Shown: positions 45,280 to 56,372, counted from the stretch's first letter. The stretch: DNA of 64,000 nt from Sacculina carcini (GCA_916048095.2 OU696582.1:5238001-5302000); one strand, 5' to 3'. Notes: generated by a model from the letters alone, not told the origin. A program made the numbers and translations.

Positions 45280-46556
45280 TGTGGCACCCGGCCGGACAAC
45301 TGCAAAAGTCAGTCAGTACGAAGAACGATGATATTTGCAGAACATTCAAAATAACCAATAACACGAAACTCGTTACACACACTGATAATAAATAACACAG
45401 ATTAGTGCGCACAATAATCCACTCGGATTCACAACACAATTCACCACGCAGAATCGCTTCACCGAATTGCACCGCAACACCAAACAACCACTGAGCCGCG
45501 CGCTCTCGCTAGACACTAGGGGTGGGCGAGAATCGACTCCAAAATCGATTCTGACGACTCTAGTGGCCGGGCTGCAGAATCGAGTCTGATTCGTCAAGAT
45601 CGATTCTGACATTTTCTTGGTTGACTTGGTTGGTTGGTTTCTTGGTTTTTTGGTTTCTAGTTATTTGAAGATTCACTCTAACAAAACACTAAAATCGAAG
45701 AATGCATATGAATAAAACTTCGTTTAGTATTGAATTAATTTCCCCGGGATATACTGTATTAACACTGCGACTGGCCAGAGTTTGACCGCTGCACCACTAG
45801 ATGGCAATAGCAGTCATCAATGCATATACATGGATATATATGTGTGATTGTGTGCGAGTGTCTGTGTGTATGTGTATGTGCGTGTGTGGGATGACTCGAT
45901 TGAACAGTGTCAGTAGATCCGCCCGCGCTGTATGTATTGAACTTTGTATTATGGATACGCCATGATTTTAGGCTGATAATCGTTGATAACACCCGTGTTG
46001 GTATATTCCAGCATATGAATACACTGATGGAAATGTGATATATATAGCGGCTGTACCTACACCAGAGGTTTTATAGTCAACACATAGTTATTGGGGGTAC
46101 TGCTCTCGGTATTATTGGGGTACTCCATTTCGGTACGCTAAAATTAGTATTATTATTAATTACAGGAAAATCCAGTAGCTTGGGATGAGTGCAAGCACTA
46201 TTACCACCCTGCGGTGACTCCCATGTACCGGAAGCGCCCAAAAGATCTGGAAAGATCTGGATAAGATCACTCCATTGTTTCATTTCACCTAAACTCCTCC
46301 ACTATCCACAAACTATCAACAGCAAGTAAATGTATTATTCAATAAATATCAAACAATAAATATGAATAGGTAGGAATAAATATTAATATATAAGTCAATA
46401 TATAACAAGCAACAGCTACCAACAGATAAATAAAAACATGATTTGATCCATAACAGCAACCAAGAATAAAAACAACAACCGGACAATAGAAAATTCAATA
46501 TTAAAAATTCAATTTGAAACAATGAACAGTAAATAAAATATTCAATAAGATATATC

Positions 46557-46885
46557 GTCCATCCGCTCAGATTCGAATCACAGAATCGACTCTGGACATG
46601 TTCGAATCCGCCAAGGTTCGATTCACAGAATCGACTCTGGCCAGACTCGACTCCGCCCAGATTCGAATCTCAGAATCGACTCTGGCCAGATTCGAATCCG
46701 CCCAGGTTCGATTCACAGAATCGACTCTGGCCAGATTCGACTCCGCCCAGATTCGAATCTCAGAATCGACTCTGGCCAGATTCGAATCCGCCCAGGTTCG
46801 ATTCACAGAATCGACTCTGGCCAGACTCGAATCCGCCCAGGTTCGATTCGCTCAAAATCGACTCTGGCCAGACTCGACTTCGCTC
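46557..46885. repeat. 45-bp minisatellite within hAT-Z
   Basis: About seven units, each with CAGAATCGACTCTGGCCAG and TTCGAATCCGCCCAG. The AGAATCGACTC core is also found beside the hAT-Z ends (45530, 52050-52120). Long open frames across it, with a 15-residue repeat, are by-products of the 45-bp period. From 46886 to 48230 there is no recognised gene; a hAT-like end (GGATCCGCCAGTG) lies near 48170. Confidence 0.88.
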
Positions 46886-47978
46886 ATTATTCAAGTTGTT
46901 ATATTGCAGGTTTAAAATGTTACTATATGGTATTAGAATGTTACTATCGGTGTATGAGGGTAATTTTCCAGTTTTGTCACTATACACATAATTATACACA
47001 TTATTTGACATTATTTGACGTTATTTCCTCTTACGCCAAGAAAGTGAAAGTTGAAGCATGTGAAACATAATTCAACAGCGAATGTTCAAAATGAATTAAA
47101 TATACAAATAAATACATGTTTCAGTGTAGTGTAGTGATTCAGTTATTAATATTTATATGTATTGTTGGTTGCTGTTTCTATTGAGTCATGCTTAATTTTT
47201 TGTATTTAGTTTGCGCACTTGACTAAGACCGAGTTTTCAGTTATTGTTTGTTGTACCGCATCTGCACTCGTTGATTTGGCTCGTTACGAAGCTATACTAC
47301 TGAACAACGTGTAAGTGAACGTGAATGCTATGGACCGACTGTATTCACACTCACAGACACAACAGGACGGGACGAACCAGACACGCGTACAAAAAAGTTC
47401 ACGCACACATGGTCCAACAACAATGACACGACAACAACAACAACAAACACAATGACGCGGACAAACATGACACACAGACAAACAAAGAAATCGACGTACA
47501 CACCGCTGGTAGGGTCATGAGGTGGCGTAAGACGAAATTTGTGTCAAACCAAAAATTATCGAATCCAGTTGAGAAATTGCAATATGAAAATGGAGGCAAT
47601 CATGGATATAACAAATTAGCCAATTCGGTCGCAGTTTTCTTCACTGCGAGCGCAATTTGTCATATTTGTGACTCAGCGGAGATTCATGAGAACGGCTTAT
47701 GCAGCGAAACGATTGAAAACAATTGAAAGATTGATTCAATTGCTAATAGAAAGATTCATTGCTGTTCCACGTGCGCCTACAGAAACAAACCACACTGAAA
47801 CAACAAAGTTTGTTGAGCAAACTAACTCCGTGTGATACTCGAGGGCTAAGCAAGGACACATGCGCACACGCATACACACATTACGACATACCTCAGCCAA
47901 TCAGAGGCGAGCTGATACACCAGACACTCCATCTGCCGACACATCGCGCACTTCACGATTTACAACACACGTGCAACC

Positions 47979-48006
47979 AACGCCACCTAGACTACTAGGT
48001 GGCGTT
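47979..48006. repeat. Perfect 12-bp hairpin
   Basis: AACGCCACCTAG, loop ACTA, CTAGGTGGCGTT. No gene adjoins it and its role is unknown. Confidence 0.85.
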
Positions 48007-48463
48007 GATTCTAGGCACCACATTGTTCACAGTAGCGGATACAGGGTGCAATGTTGTGAGGAGCTGAATAATTTTAGGGGGGAGCTAAACCTTGGGGGCT
48101 GTCATAATATTTTGTCAACAATATTTTGACCTCTTAATGAGCTCTTCCTCCCCCTGAACCCCTGGATCCGCCAGTGACTGTCCATTGTGCACGAACACAC
48201 ACAAAACACACCGACATCCAAAGCACGCACGCTCAATAAAATCATATCATGTATTTATCAAAAGCATCCATTACAAATGGCTTTTCAGCTCTGTCGTTTA
48301 AGTACATAGTGAAATTCGAATAAAAAGTCGATGAATGAAATGTATAAAATTGGTGAATGTGCTAAAACACAATAGAACGCATGGAAATGGTAAGGTGAAA
48401 TAAATAAAAATCAGATAAAATCAGTCAATATGATGCTTCTTGGTGTTTTTGGCGTTAATTTGG

Positions 48464-51454
48464 TCACATTGGTCTCTGGTTTAAAAGCTCTTTGTGCAGC
48501 TTGGACTTGAATTCAACTCGCAGTTTGTCTGCCTTGACGTTGTTGTAAAGCTGTACACCGCTGTACAGCAGCCTCCGCCTTCCAGTTTCGGTCGATATGC
48601 GCGGCAGCAGACACTGTGTCGAGCCTCGTGTGTTGTGCTCATGCTGTGCGTTTAACGTGACCTCGCTTGCGAGTTGATTAGGCACGCCGAATACGCAAAT
48701 GTTGTGCACAGCAATAACACGGTGATAATCAACAAGCTGTTCAGCAGTTAGCCAGCGGAGGGATCGGTATTGTTGTGCGATGCTGTCGTACTTCCTCCGC
48801 CCTGTGACTACTCTGGCGCAAAAATTCAACACTTTTTGAAGCTTGTTCAGTTCGGCTTTGCCACAGGTGCCGTACACTGAGACACAATAACGCAGTCTAC
48901 TGATCACAAGACACTCGATTATTCTGCGCAGGCAATTTTTAGGAATGCTGCTCTTCGCGTGCGATATTCCGATGAGCATACCTGTGCATCTGCGGACGAG
49001 CTGGTCAATGTGATCAGTAAAACGCAGGTGTCGGTCAACAGTCAGTCCCAGTGTTTTGACTGTCCTGCTTTCATGTATCGCGCTGCCGTCGCACGAAACA
49101 GTCACAGGTGGAATGCCTTGAAGTTGCTGTTTCGTACCGACAAGTATGAATTTCGTTTTCGCCGAGTTGATCTTCATCCGGTTGGTTGAGCACCACCGGA
49201 TTATATCGGAAAGTGCTTCCTCTACGGTCCGAATCAAGTGTGATAGGTCTTTTTTGGCGCCAGATATCGCCAGCTGTAGGTCGTCCGCGTATTGTACTGC
49301 AGTCATCCCGCTGTATTTGGCAAGACATGAAGTCAGGTCGTTTGAGTACACGGTGAACAGAATGCAGCTGAGTGCTCCGCCCTGGAACACCCCGAGACCG
49401 TTTTCCCTGATACTGGAGTACCGAGTCTGACCGGACGGATCCCTGAGCTGCACCTGCTGGGTGTGCGCCTTGAGGTAGTCTTCAAACCAGTCCGTTTCTA
49501 CGCCATATAGTTGGAGCTTATCCACTAGCTCTCCATGCGGAACGGTGTCGAAACATTTCGAAAAATCAAGTGACACTACTAAGGTCACTTTTCTGCTGTC
49601 CATGGCGCGCAGGCAGTGCTCTGTCATCGTGTGTAGTGCGGTCTCAGTGGAGTATTTACGCCTGAAGCCGTGATGACTGTCAGAAATCAGCTGGTGTCGC
49701 TCCATGTGCCTCAGCAACTGCACCTGCACAACTTTCTCTACAATCTTTGTGATTGCAGGCAGTATTGAAATTGGTCGAGTTGCGCTAGGTTTGGACGACA
49801 CTGTACTGGATTTGGGAATGGGCGTGACCAGGGCGTGTTTCCATGCCGCCGGCACTACACATTTGACGAGGCAGCTGTTGACAATGTCGATCAGTTGACG
49901 TCCAAAGTCAGGCAGGAACTGCTGCATCATGCGTACACTCACACCATCAGCACCAACCGAGTTTGACTTGTTTAGAGACATCACAGTGTGTCTCAATTGG
50001 CCCATGGTGATCGGCTGAATACACAAGTGAGCTGTTGTGATTCTCGGCAACAGAGTCGGTACCGGCACAGACGTTGCAGTGATAGTCGCAACAGTGTCGG
50101 GTCCGATGGATACATAATACCTGTTCAGCTCTTCAGGAGTTGCGCTCACAGCAGCGACGTTGTGCTTGTGGTCGATAATCGGTCGAATTACTCGCCACAT
50201 TGCGTGTGGTTTAACTCCGTCAACCTTATTCTGAAAATGAGTGAGAGTGTCTTTTCGAACCGCGGCGCGATATTTCCGGTTGATTTCTTTGTAGTTTGTC
50301 ATTTCGCCTTTCATCAGAGCTTCCGTTCTGGACTTCTTTAACTGCCACGTATGTGCCGACATTGGAGGTGCTTGGGTTGGCGGAAGACGGATCTTAGTAA
50401 CAGGAGCAACAGCGTCCAGCATATTAGTGAAGATACTGATGAAATGTTGCCACTTTTGCTCCGTTTCCTCTGCATTTTCTACTAGGCTCCAGTCTTGCAC
50501 TGCTAACTGATAATTGAAGTCGACATTATCAATAGGTGACAGGCGTCTTCCGAAAACAGTTATTCTTTTTCTGCGGATTGTTCGTCCTATCTTCAACAAC
50601 ACACGCGATATGTCATGCGGAGTTCCATAGTGACAACGTGTTACGCCGGATCGCTTAACCTGGCCACCATTGTTCAGGGCAATAATGTCCAGTAGCGACT
50701 GTGCAGGACGATACGTCGGCGAGCTTGTGTTACAAGCTGTGGGTCCACAGCGTTCTAGCGTTTGTTGGAGCGCGCAACAAGCTGAAGCTGTAGTTTTGAA
50801 GAGGTCACAGTTAAGATCTCCCGCCAAAATCACCAGTCCGCCGTGAGAAGCGACAACATGCTGCAGCTGCGCCTCAAGATCGTCCAGATCGGCGGTGAGT
50901 TGAGCGACCGTGTTGGATGGTGGGCGGTAGCATGATGCGATCGTGATGGACCGATTTTTGCCGACTTGTACACGCACCCACAATATCTCCAACTTGGAAC
51001 CGACCACGCATGTGAGGGGCGTCTGCAGTACGTTAGCAGCAAATGTATTGCGCACCAAGACAGCTACTCCACCGTACGACCTCGATCTGGGGCGAGCGGG
51101 GTTGCGATCGTTGCGGTATATGTTGTAGTCGCTAACTGTGACTAACCGACTGGGAGTTGACGGTGATAACCACGTTTCGGACAGGGCTAAAATGTCTATG
51201 TTATATGTTTTGTCAATGTCGCTTCGAATCTCCGTTAACTTTGGCAAGAGAGACTGCACGTTGAGCTGCGCTACAATTATTTCATTTCGGTTAGTTTTTC
51301 CAGTCCTCCATCTGACGCCGCCTCTGCGTCCTCTTCGACGGCCTGCACCCCTCCGTCCTCTGTGGTGCTTGCGTGATTGTGGATTTCGTGAACTAGTAGA
51401 GATGATTTTGGAGTTGTCGCTGAAGACCTGTTGTTCGGTGGTACTTGCCTGCAT
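48464..51454 (-). CDS. Intact LINE ORF2 (endonuclease and RT, 996 codons)
   Basis: One uninterrupted frame. A basic Arg-rich N-terminus (about residues 29-55) precedes the endonuclease: AQLNVQS near 62, SETWLS near 92, AGDLNCDLF near 211 and TPHDIS near 278. RT follows: SVGADGVSVRMM, PIPKSST, SDSHHGFRRKYSTETAL, SLDFSKCFDTVPHGEL, a divergent GVFQGGALSCILF in place of the usual GVPQGS, and catalytic QYADDLQL. The C-terminal domain has LVISRLRYCVSVYG. It nicks DNA and copies LINE RNA. No ORF1 was found upstream; 51455-51910 is presumed 5' UTR, with a 20-bp direct duplication near 51656-51700. It lies inside hAT-Z. L2/CR1-side placement is inferred. Confidence 0.93.
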   Translation of the reverse strand: MQASTTEQQVFSDNSKIISTSSRNPQSRKHHRGRRGAGRRRGRRGGVRWRTGKTNRNEIIVAQLNVQSLLPKLTEIRSDIDKTYNIDILALSETWLSPSTPSRLVTVSDYNIYRNDRNPARPRSRSYGGVAVLVRNTFAANVLQTPLTCVVGSKLEILWVRVQVGKNRSITIASCYRPPSNTVAQLTADLDDLEAQLQHVVASHGGLVILAGDLNCDLFKTTASACCALQQTLERCGPTACNTSSPTYRPAQSLLDIIALNNGGQVKRSGVTRCHYGTPHDISRVLLKIGRTIRRKRITVFGRRLSPIDNVDFNYQLAVQDWSLVENAEETEQKWQHFISIFTNMLDAVAPVTKIRLPPTQAPPMSAHTWQLKKSRTEALMKGEMTNYKEINRKYRAAVRKDTLTHFQNKVDGVKPHAMWRVIRPIIDHKHNVAAVSATPEELNRYYVSIGPDTVATITATSVPVPTLLPRITTAHLCIQPITMGQLRHTVMSLNKSNSVGADGVSVRMMQQFLPDFGRQLIDIVNSCLVKCVVPAAWKHALVTPIPKSSTVSSKPSATRPISILPAITKIVEKVVQVQLLRHMERHQLISDSHHGFRRKYSTETALHTMTEHCLRAMDSRKVTLVVSLDFSKCFDTVPHGELVDKLQLYGVETDWFEDYLKAHTQQVQLRDPSGQTRYSSIRENGLGVFQGGALSCILFTVYSNDLTSCLAKYSGMTAVQYADDLQLAISGAKKDLSHLIRTVEEALSDIIRWCSTNRMKINSAKTKFILVGTKQQLQGIPPVTVSCDGSAIHESRTVKTLGLTVDRHLRFTDHIDQLVRRCTGMLIGISHAKSSIPKNCLRRIIECLVISRLRYCVSVYGTCGKAELNKLQKVLNFCARVVTGRRKYDSIAQQYRSLRWLTAEQLVDYHRVIAVHNICVFGVPNQLASEVTLNAQHEHNTRGSTQCLLPRISTETGRRRLLYSGVQLYNNVKADKLRVEFKSKLHKELLNQRPM

Positions 51455-52311
51455 TTCTCACCCTGAGAGCTGCTGCCACTTTCGACTGCACTGCGGATCG
51501 TAATATATCTCGAAAATGACCGCTACGTTCGCATGTACACTTCACGTGATTTAGCGCAAGTGTTAGCGCTAGCGCTAGTGAATTCGTTAGCGCATTACTA
51601 GAGTTCAATGCTCTCACAGAACAAAGAAGACACAACAACACTGAAGTCTGTTTAACACCACCAAGGACGCCAAATGACACCACCAAGGACGCCAAATGAC
51701 ACAAAATAATTGTCACAAGAAAGAAAAACGCAGGAGTCGCACTACGCAGGAGTCGCAAGTAAAAGATAAACTGAAAAACCTCAAAATAAAAGTCGCTTGG
51801 AAAGAGCACGTCCCGGCAGCGTGCGCACGCGAGCGCAGCGCACAGAAGACTGTGCGTTCGTTCAACCATCGTTAGTTTCAATGCGATTTTAGCACGCGAC
51901 AAGAAATTTAATTAGGTTTTCGATAGCTATTCAGTATATCCTATCATTTGCTTGAACCCAAACACACCTAACTGGAGCAACTGTATTTCGCTTTGTATGC
52001 GTATAACCATTGTGCGAGATGTTGGGAGATTCCCCTGGTTACACATCAGACTCGATTCTAGACTCGATTCTGACGATTCTGCTGTCGGTCAAAATCGATT
52101 CTGACGATTCTCAGAAATCCGATTCTTGCCCAGCCCTACTAGACACACTGAATTTGAACGTCCCCGAATGTCGTTAATCGATCAAATGGACTCGCCCGCA
52201 AAAGAGGTGGCCGCGCTACCCCGCACACATCACTTGCTAACCAGCGCACGACTAGAACAACATACGCAGACACGCACACATACATACATTAAACTACACT
52301 CCTCCCTGTTG

Positions 52312-55281
52312 CTAATCGCAACAAACGCACCGAGTTGGTCTGCGCTGACGCTCTGACCTACGACAAGGTTGCCTCTGTCCTTCGATGCTATCGCTAGCGG
52401 CTTGACGAGGTGCAAAATGAACCAACAGCTCGTCATCACTGGTAGTGTCTGATGCAGGAACGTCATTCTCCGTTGATCGCCTGCGAAGATCTCGCACATG
52501 CCGTGGCACCCCGTCGACCTCTATCGACTGGTTCGATCGGAGTCGTGTCACGACGCCAGGTAAGTATGTCTCGTTGCATCGATAATTAGGTGGTCGCACC
52601 CAAACTGAATCACCAGGCCTGAACGGATGATCCGAGCTCTCATTGACGGATGCGTCGTCTCCTCGTTGATCCAGACCTTTTACACGACCAATATAACGAA
52701 ACATCATATTGAGAGGGCTTGAGGACTCAGATTCGTTGTGAGGTCTGATATTGTACAGATACACAGCTTCGGGTATAGAACAATTTGTACGAGAAGCGAT
52801 TACTTTCACTGTGCGGTGACATCTTTCGACAATGCCGTTTCCTGAAGGGACATGAGCACAACGGAAGTGTAAACGTATCCCCCATCTGTCTGCCAACGCC
52901 TGAAATTCCCTGCTTCTGAATGCTGTGTCGTTGTCAAGGACAATCTCTCGAGGTGCAGATCTTTCCAGAAACAACGATTCCAAAATTGACACGACAATCG
53001 CGCTCTGCATCCGAACAGCTTTCCAGACAGTGTAGCGAGAGGGCCCACAGTCAATAATGGAGAGAAAATGTGAACCACCGTAATGTGTAAAATCAATTGC
53101 AATTCTGTCCCACACCTTTAACACACTCAAATGACCGGCTTTCCACTTTGATGGAGCGGGATCGATGGAGTTACACACATCGCAATGCTTAACCACGTCG
53201 TGAACGTCTCGACGAGTCAGCGAAGTGTCGACCTTGCGGGCGAAAAATAATGTTCTCCTCACACCTGGATGGCCTGAGTCATGGTGGATTTTCTTGATTG
53301 ACCCCATTTTGTCCACCGATATTCCAGCCGCACAAGTCGTCGCCAGCCCAGGACGACCTTCGCGCTGCAACCACAGCGACGGCACGTGGATCAGCCGGTC
53401 GGCTTTGTTGTCGGCAGATTTCACGAGGGTCACCTGAATTTTCATGTCATACTCTCGCACCAGGTCCTTGATAATGCCGATTCTGCGCCGTATGAGCATC
53501 TCACCGGCCGCTTTAGTCTTTACACGAGCTTTCCCTGTCAATGCATCACCGATCCATTTGCTGACCACGGCAGAATCAGTCATCAACTGCACATTCTTCA
53601 TATTCCAGGCGATGGCCAAATTCAGCCCCTTCACCGCTGTATCCAATTCCGCCATATTGATGTGAGTGGCGTCTTCATGCCGCAGCCAGCTAGCGTCTTC
53701 AATGATTTCACCATCGCACTCTAGACAAGCTCCGACCGCTATTGAGCTTGCATCAACCCACACACGAGCCGAGTTACCATCAACGTTCCAGTATCCTCTC
53801 GTAACATCTTCCATTCTTATCTTTTCGTCCAAGTCGGAAACAATGTACCGGATATAATTAAAATTTATAATATCGTCCCAGCGGCTTGATAGTGCATTTG
53901 CTTTCCTTTTGATGAATGCTGCGGCCACTCTAGCCCACCTGCAAATTGGATAATGAGCAATGAGAGCACCACAATATGAAAAAATTGAGCGTCTTGTTAG
54001 AACCGCTGGAAGTTCCGGCAGTTCGTTGTCTCGCGTGCAAACGAGACGGCCTTGCTCCTCCCAGCCTCGCAATCCCAACACTCTTACACCATCACAAATG
54101 TTTTCGACATTTTTACTCAGAAGTCCGTAAGATTCCAGATGGAGTTTCACATCATCACCCGATATTACATCCTCGTTTATGAAAATATCATCAACATAAA
54201 CCGATGTGCCACGATCAACAATCGGATCTTGCTTTAGGGTATTTTCCACAGCTGCTTTCATGATCATGGGGGCAACATTTAGCCCGAATCCGAGTCGTGT
54301 TAAGCAATATCGAGTACCCTCGATTATAACCGTTTTGTAAGGCCAGAGGCTTTGGTCTACACGAATTTGTAGGTACGCTTTTTGAAGATCCAGGATGCTA
54401 ACATTTTTCCCCATACGTCGCCATTCGCGCAGCTTCTGTCCGCACGAGTCTGTATCAGCTGTATGACTGTCAATGCTGCTATTCACCTCTCTGAAATCTA
54501 GCACAGGGCGGATTTTATGCTTATTAGCCTGCACAACGGCCATTAGAGGAATCAGTCCTTTAGGTGGTCCAAGTTCTTTTTCGTTGTATTTCACCAGCCA
54601 TCCATTCTGGATCCACTGCTGCAGTTCATTCGTGTATTCAACTCTCAATGTGTTGTTTCCGCGGTATTCAGAAATCTTGTTTTTCAGAAGTTCCGGCTGT
54701 TCACCTTCAGCCCACTTCCAACGGGTGGTCCAGAACCCATCCCTCTTGTGAAATGACAAACAGAAATCCTTTCCATCGACATTTATGTTCGCTTCATTGC
54801 CTTTCACATCAGTTGTGCCAAAAGCCGTATGCGATGGTTGACGCGGACGCCGCTCGTCGACAGAACGAAATCGAGCGTTACCGTCTTGTGAAATTTCAAC
54901 ACCACCTAACGCAGTTATAGCGTTCATACCGAGAATGAATGCAAATCCCAACGGTTTAAACTCCGACACGACGACTTCAACGTCTGATAAACTCTTGTCG
55001 CCGACATTGAGGGTGACCACCCCTGCGCCGAGTGCGGAAAAGCGATCTCCACTCATTGTTAGCACGTCAGATATTTGCGGCGACCACTCACGGCAACAAG
55101 AAACATGAGCAATACTCCTGCTACAACCTGTGTCGACAAGAACACGCTGTTTGATACCATTAACGATTAAATATGCGGTCGGCAGCACCTCGCTCAATTT
55201 TGTATCGGAGAGAATGCCGGCGCTGAGCGCACCTCTCCGTCGTCGTTTCCCGGCCTTCGCGAAGATTTTGGATGCCTCCAT
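52312..55281 (-). CDS. pol: B2 pol (protease, RT, RNase H, integrase), intact
   Basis: About 989 codons. Protease RVLVDTGCSRSIAH near residue 47-60 and ILGMNAITALGG; RT with VLDFREVN, LDLQKAYLQIRV, RLGFGLNVAPMIM and catalytic SVYVDDIFI near 365; RNase H with VWVDASSIAVGA and MTDSAVVSKWI; HHCC from HHDSGHPGV to CDVCNSI; integrase DFTHYGGSHF, VLDNDTAF and NGIVERCHR; Arg-rich tail to 52312. All catalytic residues are present. It is homologous to B1 pol throughout. It is entered from gag by a minus-1 shift. Confidence 0.93.
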   Translation of the reverse strand: MEASKIFAKAGKRRRRGALSAGILSDTKLSEVLPTAYLIVNGIKQRVLVDTGCSRSIAHVSCCREWSPQISDVLTMSGDRFSALGAGVVTLNVGDKSLSDVEVVVSEFKPLGFAFILGMNAITALGGVEISQDGNARFRSVDERRPRQPSHTAFGTTDVKGNEANINVDGKDFCLSFHKRDGFWTTRWKWAEGEQPELLKNKISEYRGNNTLRVEYTNELQQWIQNGWLVKYNEKELGPPKGLIPLMAVVQANKHKIRPVLDFREVNSSIDSHTADTDSCGQKLREWRRMGKNVSILDLQKAYLQIRVDQSLWPYKTVIIEGTRYCLTRLGFGLNVAPMIMKAAVENTLKQDPIVDRGTSVYVDDIFINEDVISGDDVKLHLESYGLLSKNVENICDGVRVLGLRGWEEQGRLVCTRDNELPELPAVLTRRSIFSYCGALIAHYPICRWARVAAAFIKRKANALSSRWDDIINFNYIRYIVSDLDEKIRMEDVTRGYWNVDGNSARVWVDASSIAVGACLECDGEIIEDASWLRHEDATHINMAELDTAVKGLNLAIAWNMKNVQLMTDSAVVSKWIGDALTGKARVKTKAAGEMLIRRRIGIIKDLVREYDMKIQVTLVKSADNKADRLIHVPSLWLQREGRPGLATTCAAGISVDKMGSIKKIHHDSGHPGVRRTLFFARKVDTSLTRRDVHDVVKHCDVCNSIDPAPSKWKAGHLSVLKVWDRIAIDFTHYGGSHFLSIIDCGPSRYTVWKAVRMQSAIVVSILESLFLERSAPREIVLDNDTAFRSREFQALADRWGIRLHFRCAHVPSGNGIVERCHRTVKVIASRTNCSIPEAVYLYNIRPHNESESSSPLNMMFRYIGRVKGLDQRGDDASVNESSDHPFRPGDSVWVRPPNYRCNETYLPGVVTRLRSNQSIEVDGVPRHVRDLRRRSTENDVPASDTTSDDELLVHFAPRQAASDSIEGQRQPCRRSERQRRPTRCVCCD
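55184..55251 (-). promoter_or_regulatory. B2 minus-1 frameshift signal with pseudoknot
   Basis: The minus strand in gag frame reads G GGA AAC at 55245-55251. After 5 nt (GACGA), CGGAGAG (55233-55239) pairs with CTCTCCG (55206-55212). The loop holds AGCGCC, which can pair with GGTGCT at 55184-55189 (one G-U). Layout and spacing match B1 although stem bases differ. Confidence 0.77.
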
Positions 55282-55937
55282 GAATTTTTACGACGGTTCG
55301 GCGCGACACGACTGTTGGGACAGTCGCGTTTGATGTGCCCAATACCACCAGATGAAAAACACTTGATGGCTCCATCAATCGACCGCTGGCGAATCGCACT
55401 AAGCGCGAAGCAGGATTCATTGTTCTGATTCTCTTGCAGAAGTATCCGTGCTTTCTCAAGCAGTTGCGGCAGGTCCATTGAGTCCATCCGCGAACTTGCA
55501 CGTAGTAGCTGACGAACTTCTGAGGGCAGACCGGCGACGAAAGCACATCCCAGAGCCTTGTCAGGGACTCCACCAAAAAGTGACGCCAACCGCTTGAGGT
55601 CGGCGAGATAGACATCGGGAGTTTCATTAGTCCGTAACCTGCGATCATGAAATTGTTCATACGCTGTGTAGGGGTCTGCACCGAATGCAGCCCTGAGAGC
55701 GGAACAAATCTTCTCATGACTCTTCCTCTCAAATGGTTTCAGCTGTTGATACACGGCAAACGCACCGCCAGAAAGACGCAGTGCAATCACAGTTGCCACA
55801 TCAGAAATGTTGCGCAGCTCACACACCAGCGTGAGTCTATCGAGCCATTCACTGATATCTTGACCGTCCGATCCGCTGAATTCTGGAATTAGGCGCAAGT
55901 CCATGCTGCTACCCAGCTCAACGTTATTCACAGCCAT
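55194..55937 (-). CDS. gag: B2 gag
   Basis: From ATG at 55937 (MAVNNVELGSSMDLRLIPEF). The frame is open farther upstream into the LTR but without homology. It shares with B1 gag the parts DISEWLDRLTL, LRLSGGAFAVYQQL and YLADLKRLA. The zinc knuckle reads CFSSGGIGHIKRDC: the second Cys is Ser, and only one knuckle is present against two in B1. It overlaps pol by 88 bases in the minus-1 frame. Confidence 0.88.
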   Translation of the reverse strand: MAVNNVELGSSMDLRLIPEFSGSDGQDISEWLDRLTLVCELRNISDVATVIALRLSGGAFAVYQQLKPFERKSHEKICSALRAAFGADPYTAYEQFHDRRLRTNETPDVYLADLKRLASLFGGVPDKALGCAFVAGLPSEVRQLLRASSRMDSMDLPQLLEKARILLQENQNNESCFALSAIRQRSIDGAIKCFSSGGIGHIKRDCPNSRVAPNRRKNSWRHPKSSRRPGNDDGEVRSAPAFSPIQN

Positions 55938-55982
55938 AGTCAGATGAGATCGAAAATATGCGTGTAGAAAGACGAAATAGCT

Positions 55983-56372
55983 TGTGGCACCCCGGCCGGA
56001 CAACTGCAAAAGTCAGTCAGTACGAAGAACGATGATATTTGCAGAACATTCAAAATAACCAATAACACGAAACTCGTTACACACACTGATAATAAATAAC
56101 ACAGATTAGTGCGCACAATAATCCACTCGGATTCACAACACAATTCACCACGCAGAATCGCTTCACCGAATCGCACCGCAACACCAAACAACCACTGAGC
56201 CGCGCGCGCTCGCTAGACACACTGAATTTGAACGTCCCCGAATGTCGTTAATCGATCAAATGGACTCGCCCGCAAAAGGGGTGGCCGCGCTACCCCGCAC
56301 ACATCACTTGCTAACCAGCGCACGACTAGAACAACATACGCAGACACGCACACATACATACATTAAACTACA
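55983..56372 (-). repeat. B2 5' LTR
   Basis: 390 bp, plus-strand ends TGTGGCACC and AAACTACA. On the minus strand it is followed by AGCTATTTCG rather than TGG. The first five bases AGCTA are the same as after the B1 LTR. Confidence 0.9.

Larger units (their letters stand above)
45517..52138. mobile_element. hAT-Z: element with TAGGGNTGGGC ends in the B2 LTR
   Basis: Ends TAGGGGTGGGCGAGAATCG and, inverted, TAGGGCTGGGCAAGAATCG. It is flanked by the 8-bp duplication CTAGACAC at 45509-45516 and 52139-52146. The termini and duplication length are those of hAT elements. It contains a 45-bp minisatellite built from end-like motifs, a short perfect hairpin and an intact LINE. No hAT transposase was recognised inside. 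Confidence 0.87.
45280..56372 (-). mobile_element. B2: intact DTGCS-family LTR element, one LTR split by hAT-Z
   Basis: Flanked by ATTTT at 45275-45279 and 56373-56377. The 5' LTR is 55983-56372. The 3' LTR is 45280-45516 plus 52147-52298, with hAT-Z between. Apart from hAT-Z the LTRs differ at only about five of 390 positions. Gag and pol have no stops. The polypurine tract (minus CAGGGAGGAG) lies at 52299. It is the intact relative of B1. Confidence 0.9.

Noticed and set aside
46567..46915. Repeat protein with a 15-residue ESTLARFESAQ unit
   Set aside because: Open on both strands because the 45-bp DNA repeat is divisible by three. It has no start context or homologue and sits in hAT-Z non-coding DNA.
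47517..47726. Small zinc-finger-like protein (CHICDSAEIHENGLC)
   Set aside because: Only 69 codons, a single CxxC and no recognisable fold or neighbour.
51393..51902. 169-codon open frame upstream of the intact LINE ORF
   Set aside because: Leu/Ala-rich, overlaps the LINE ORF start in another frame and shows no ORF1 features (no coiled coil, RRM or zinc knuckle).
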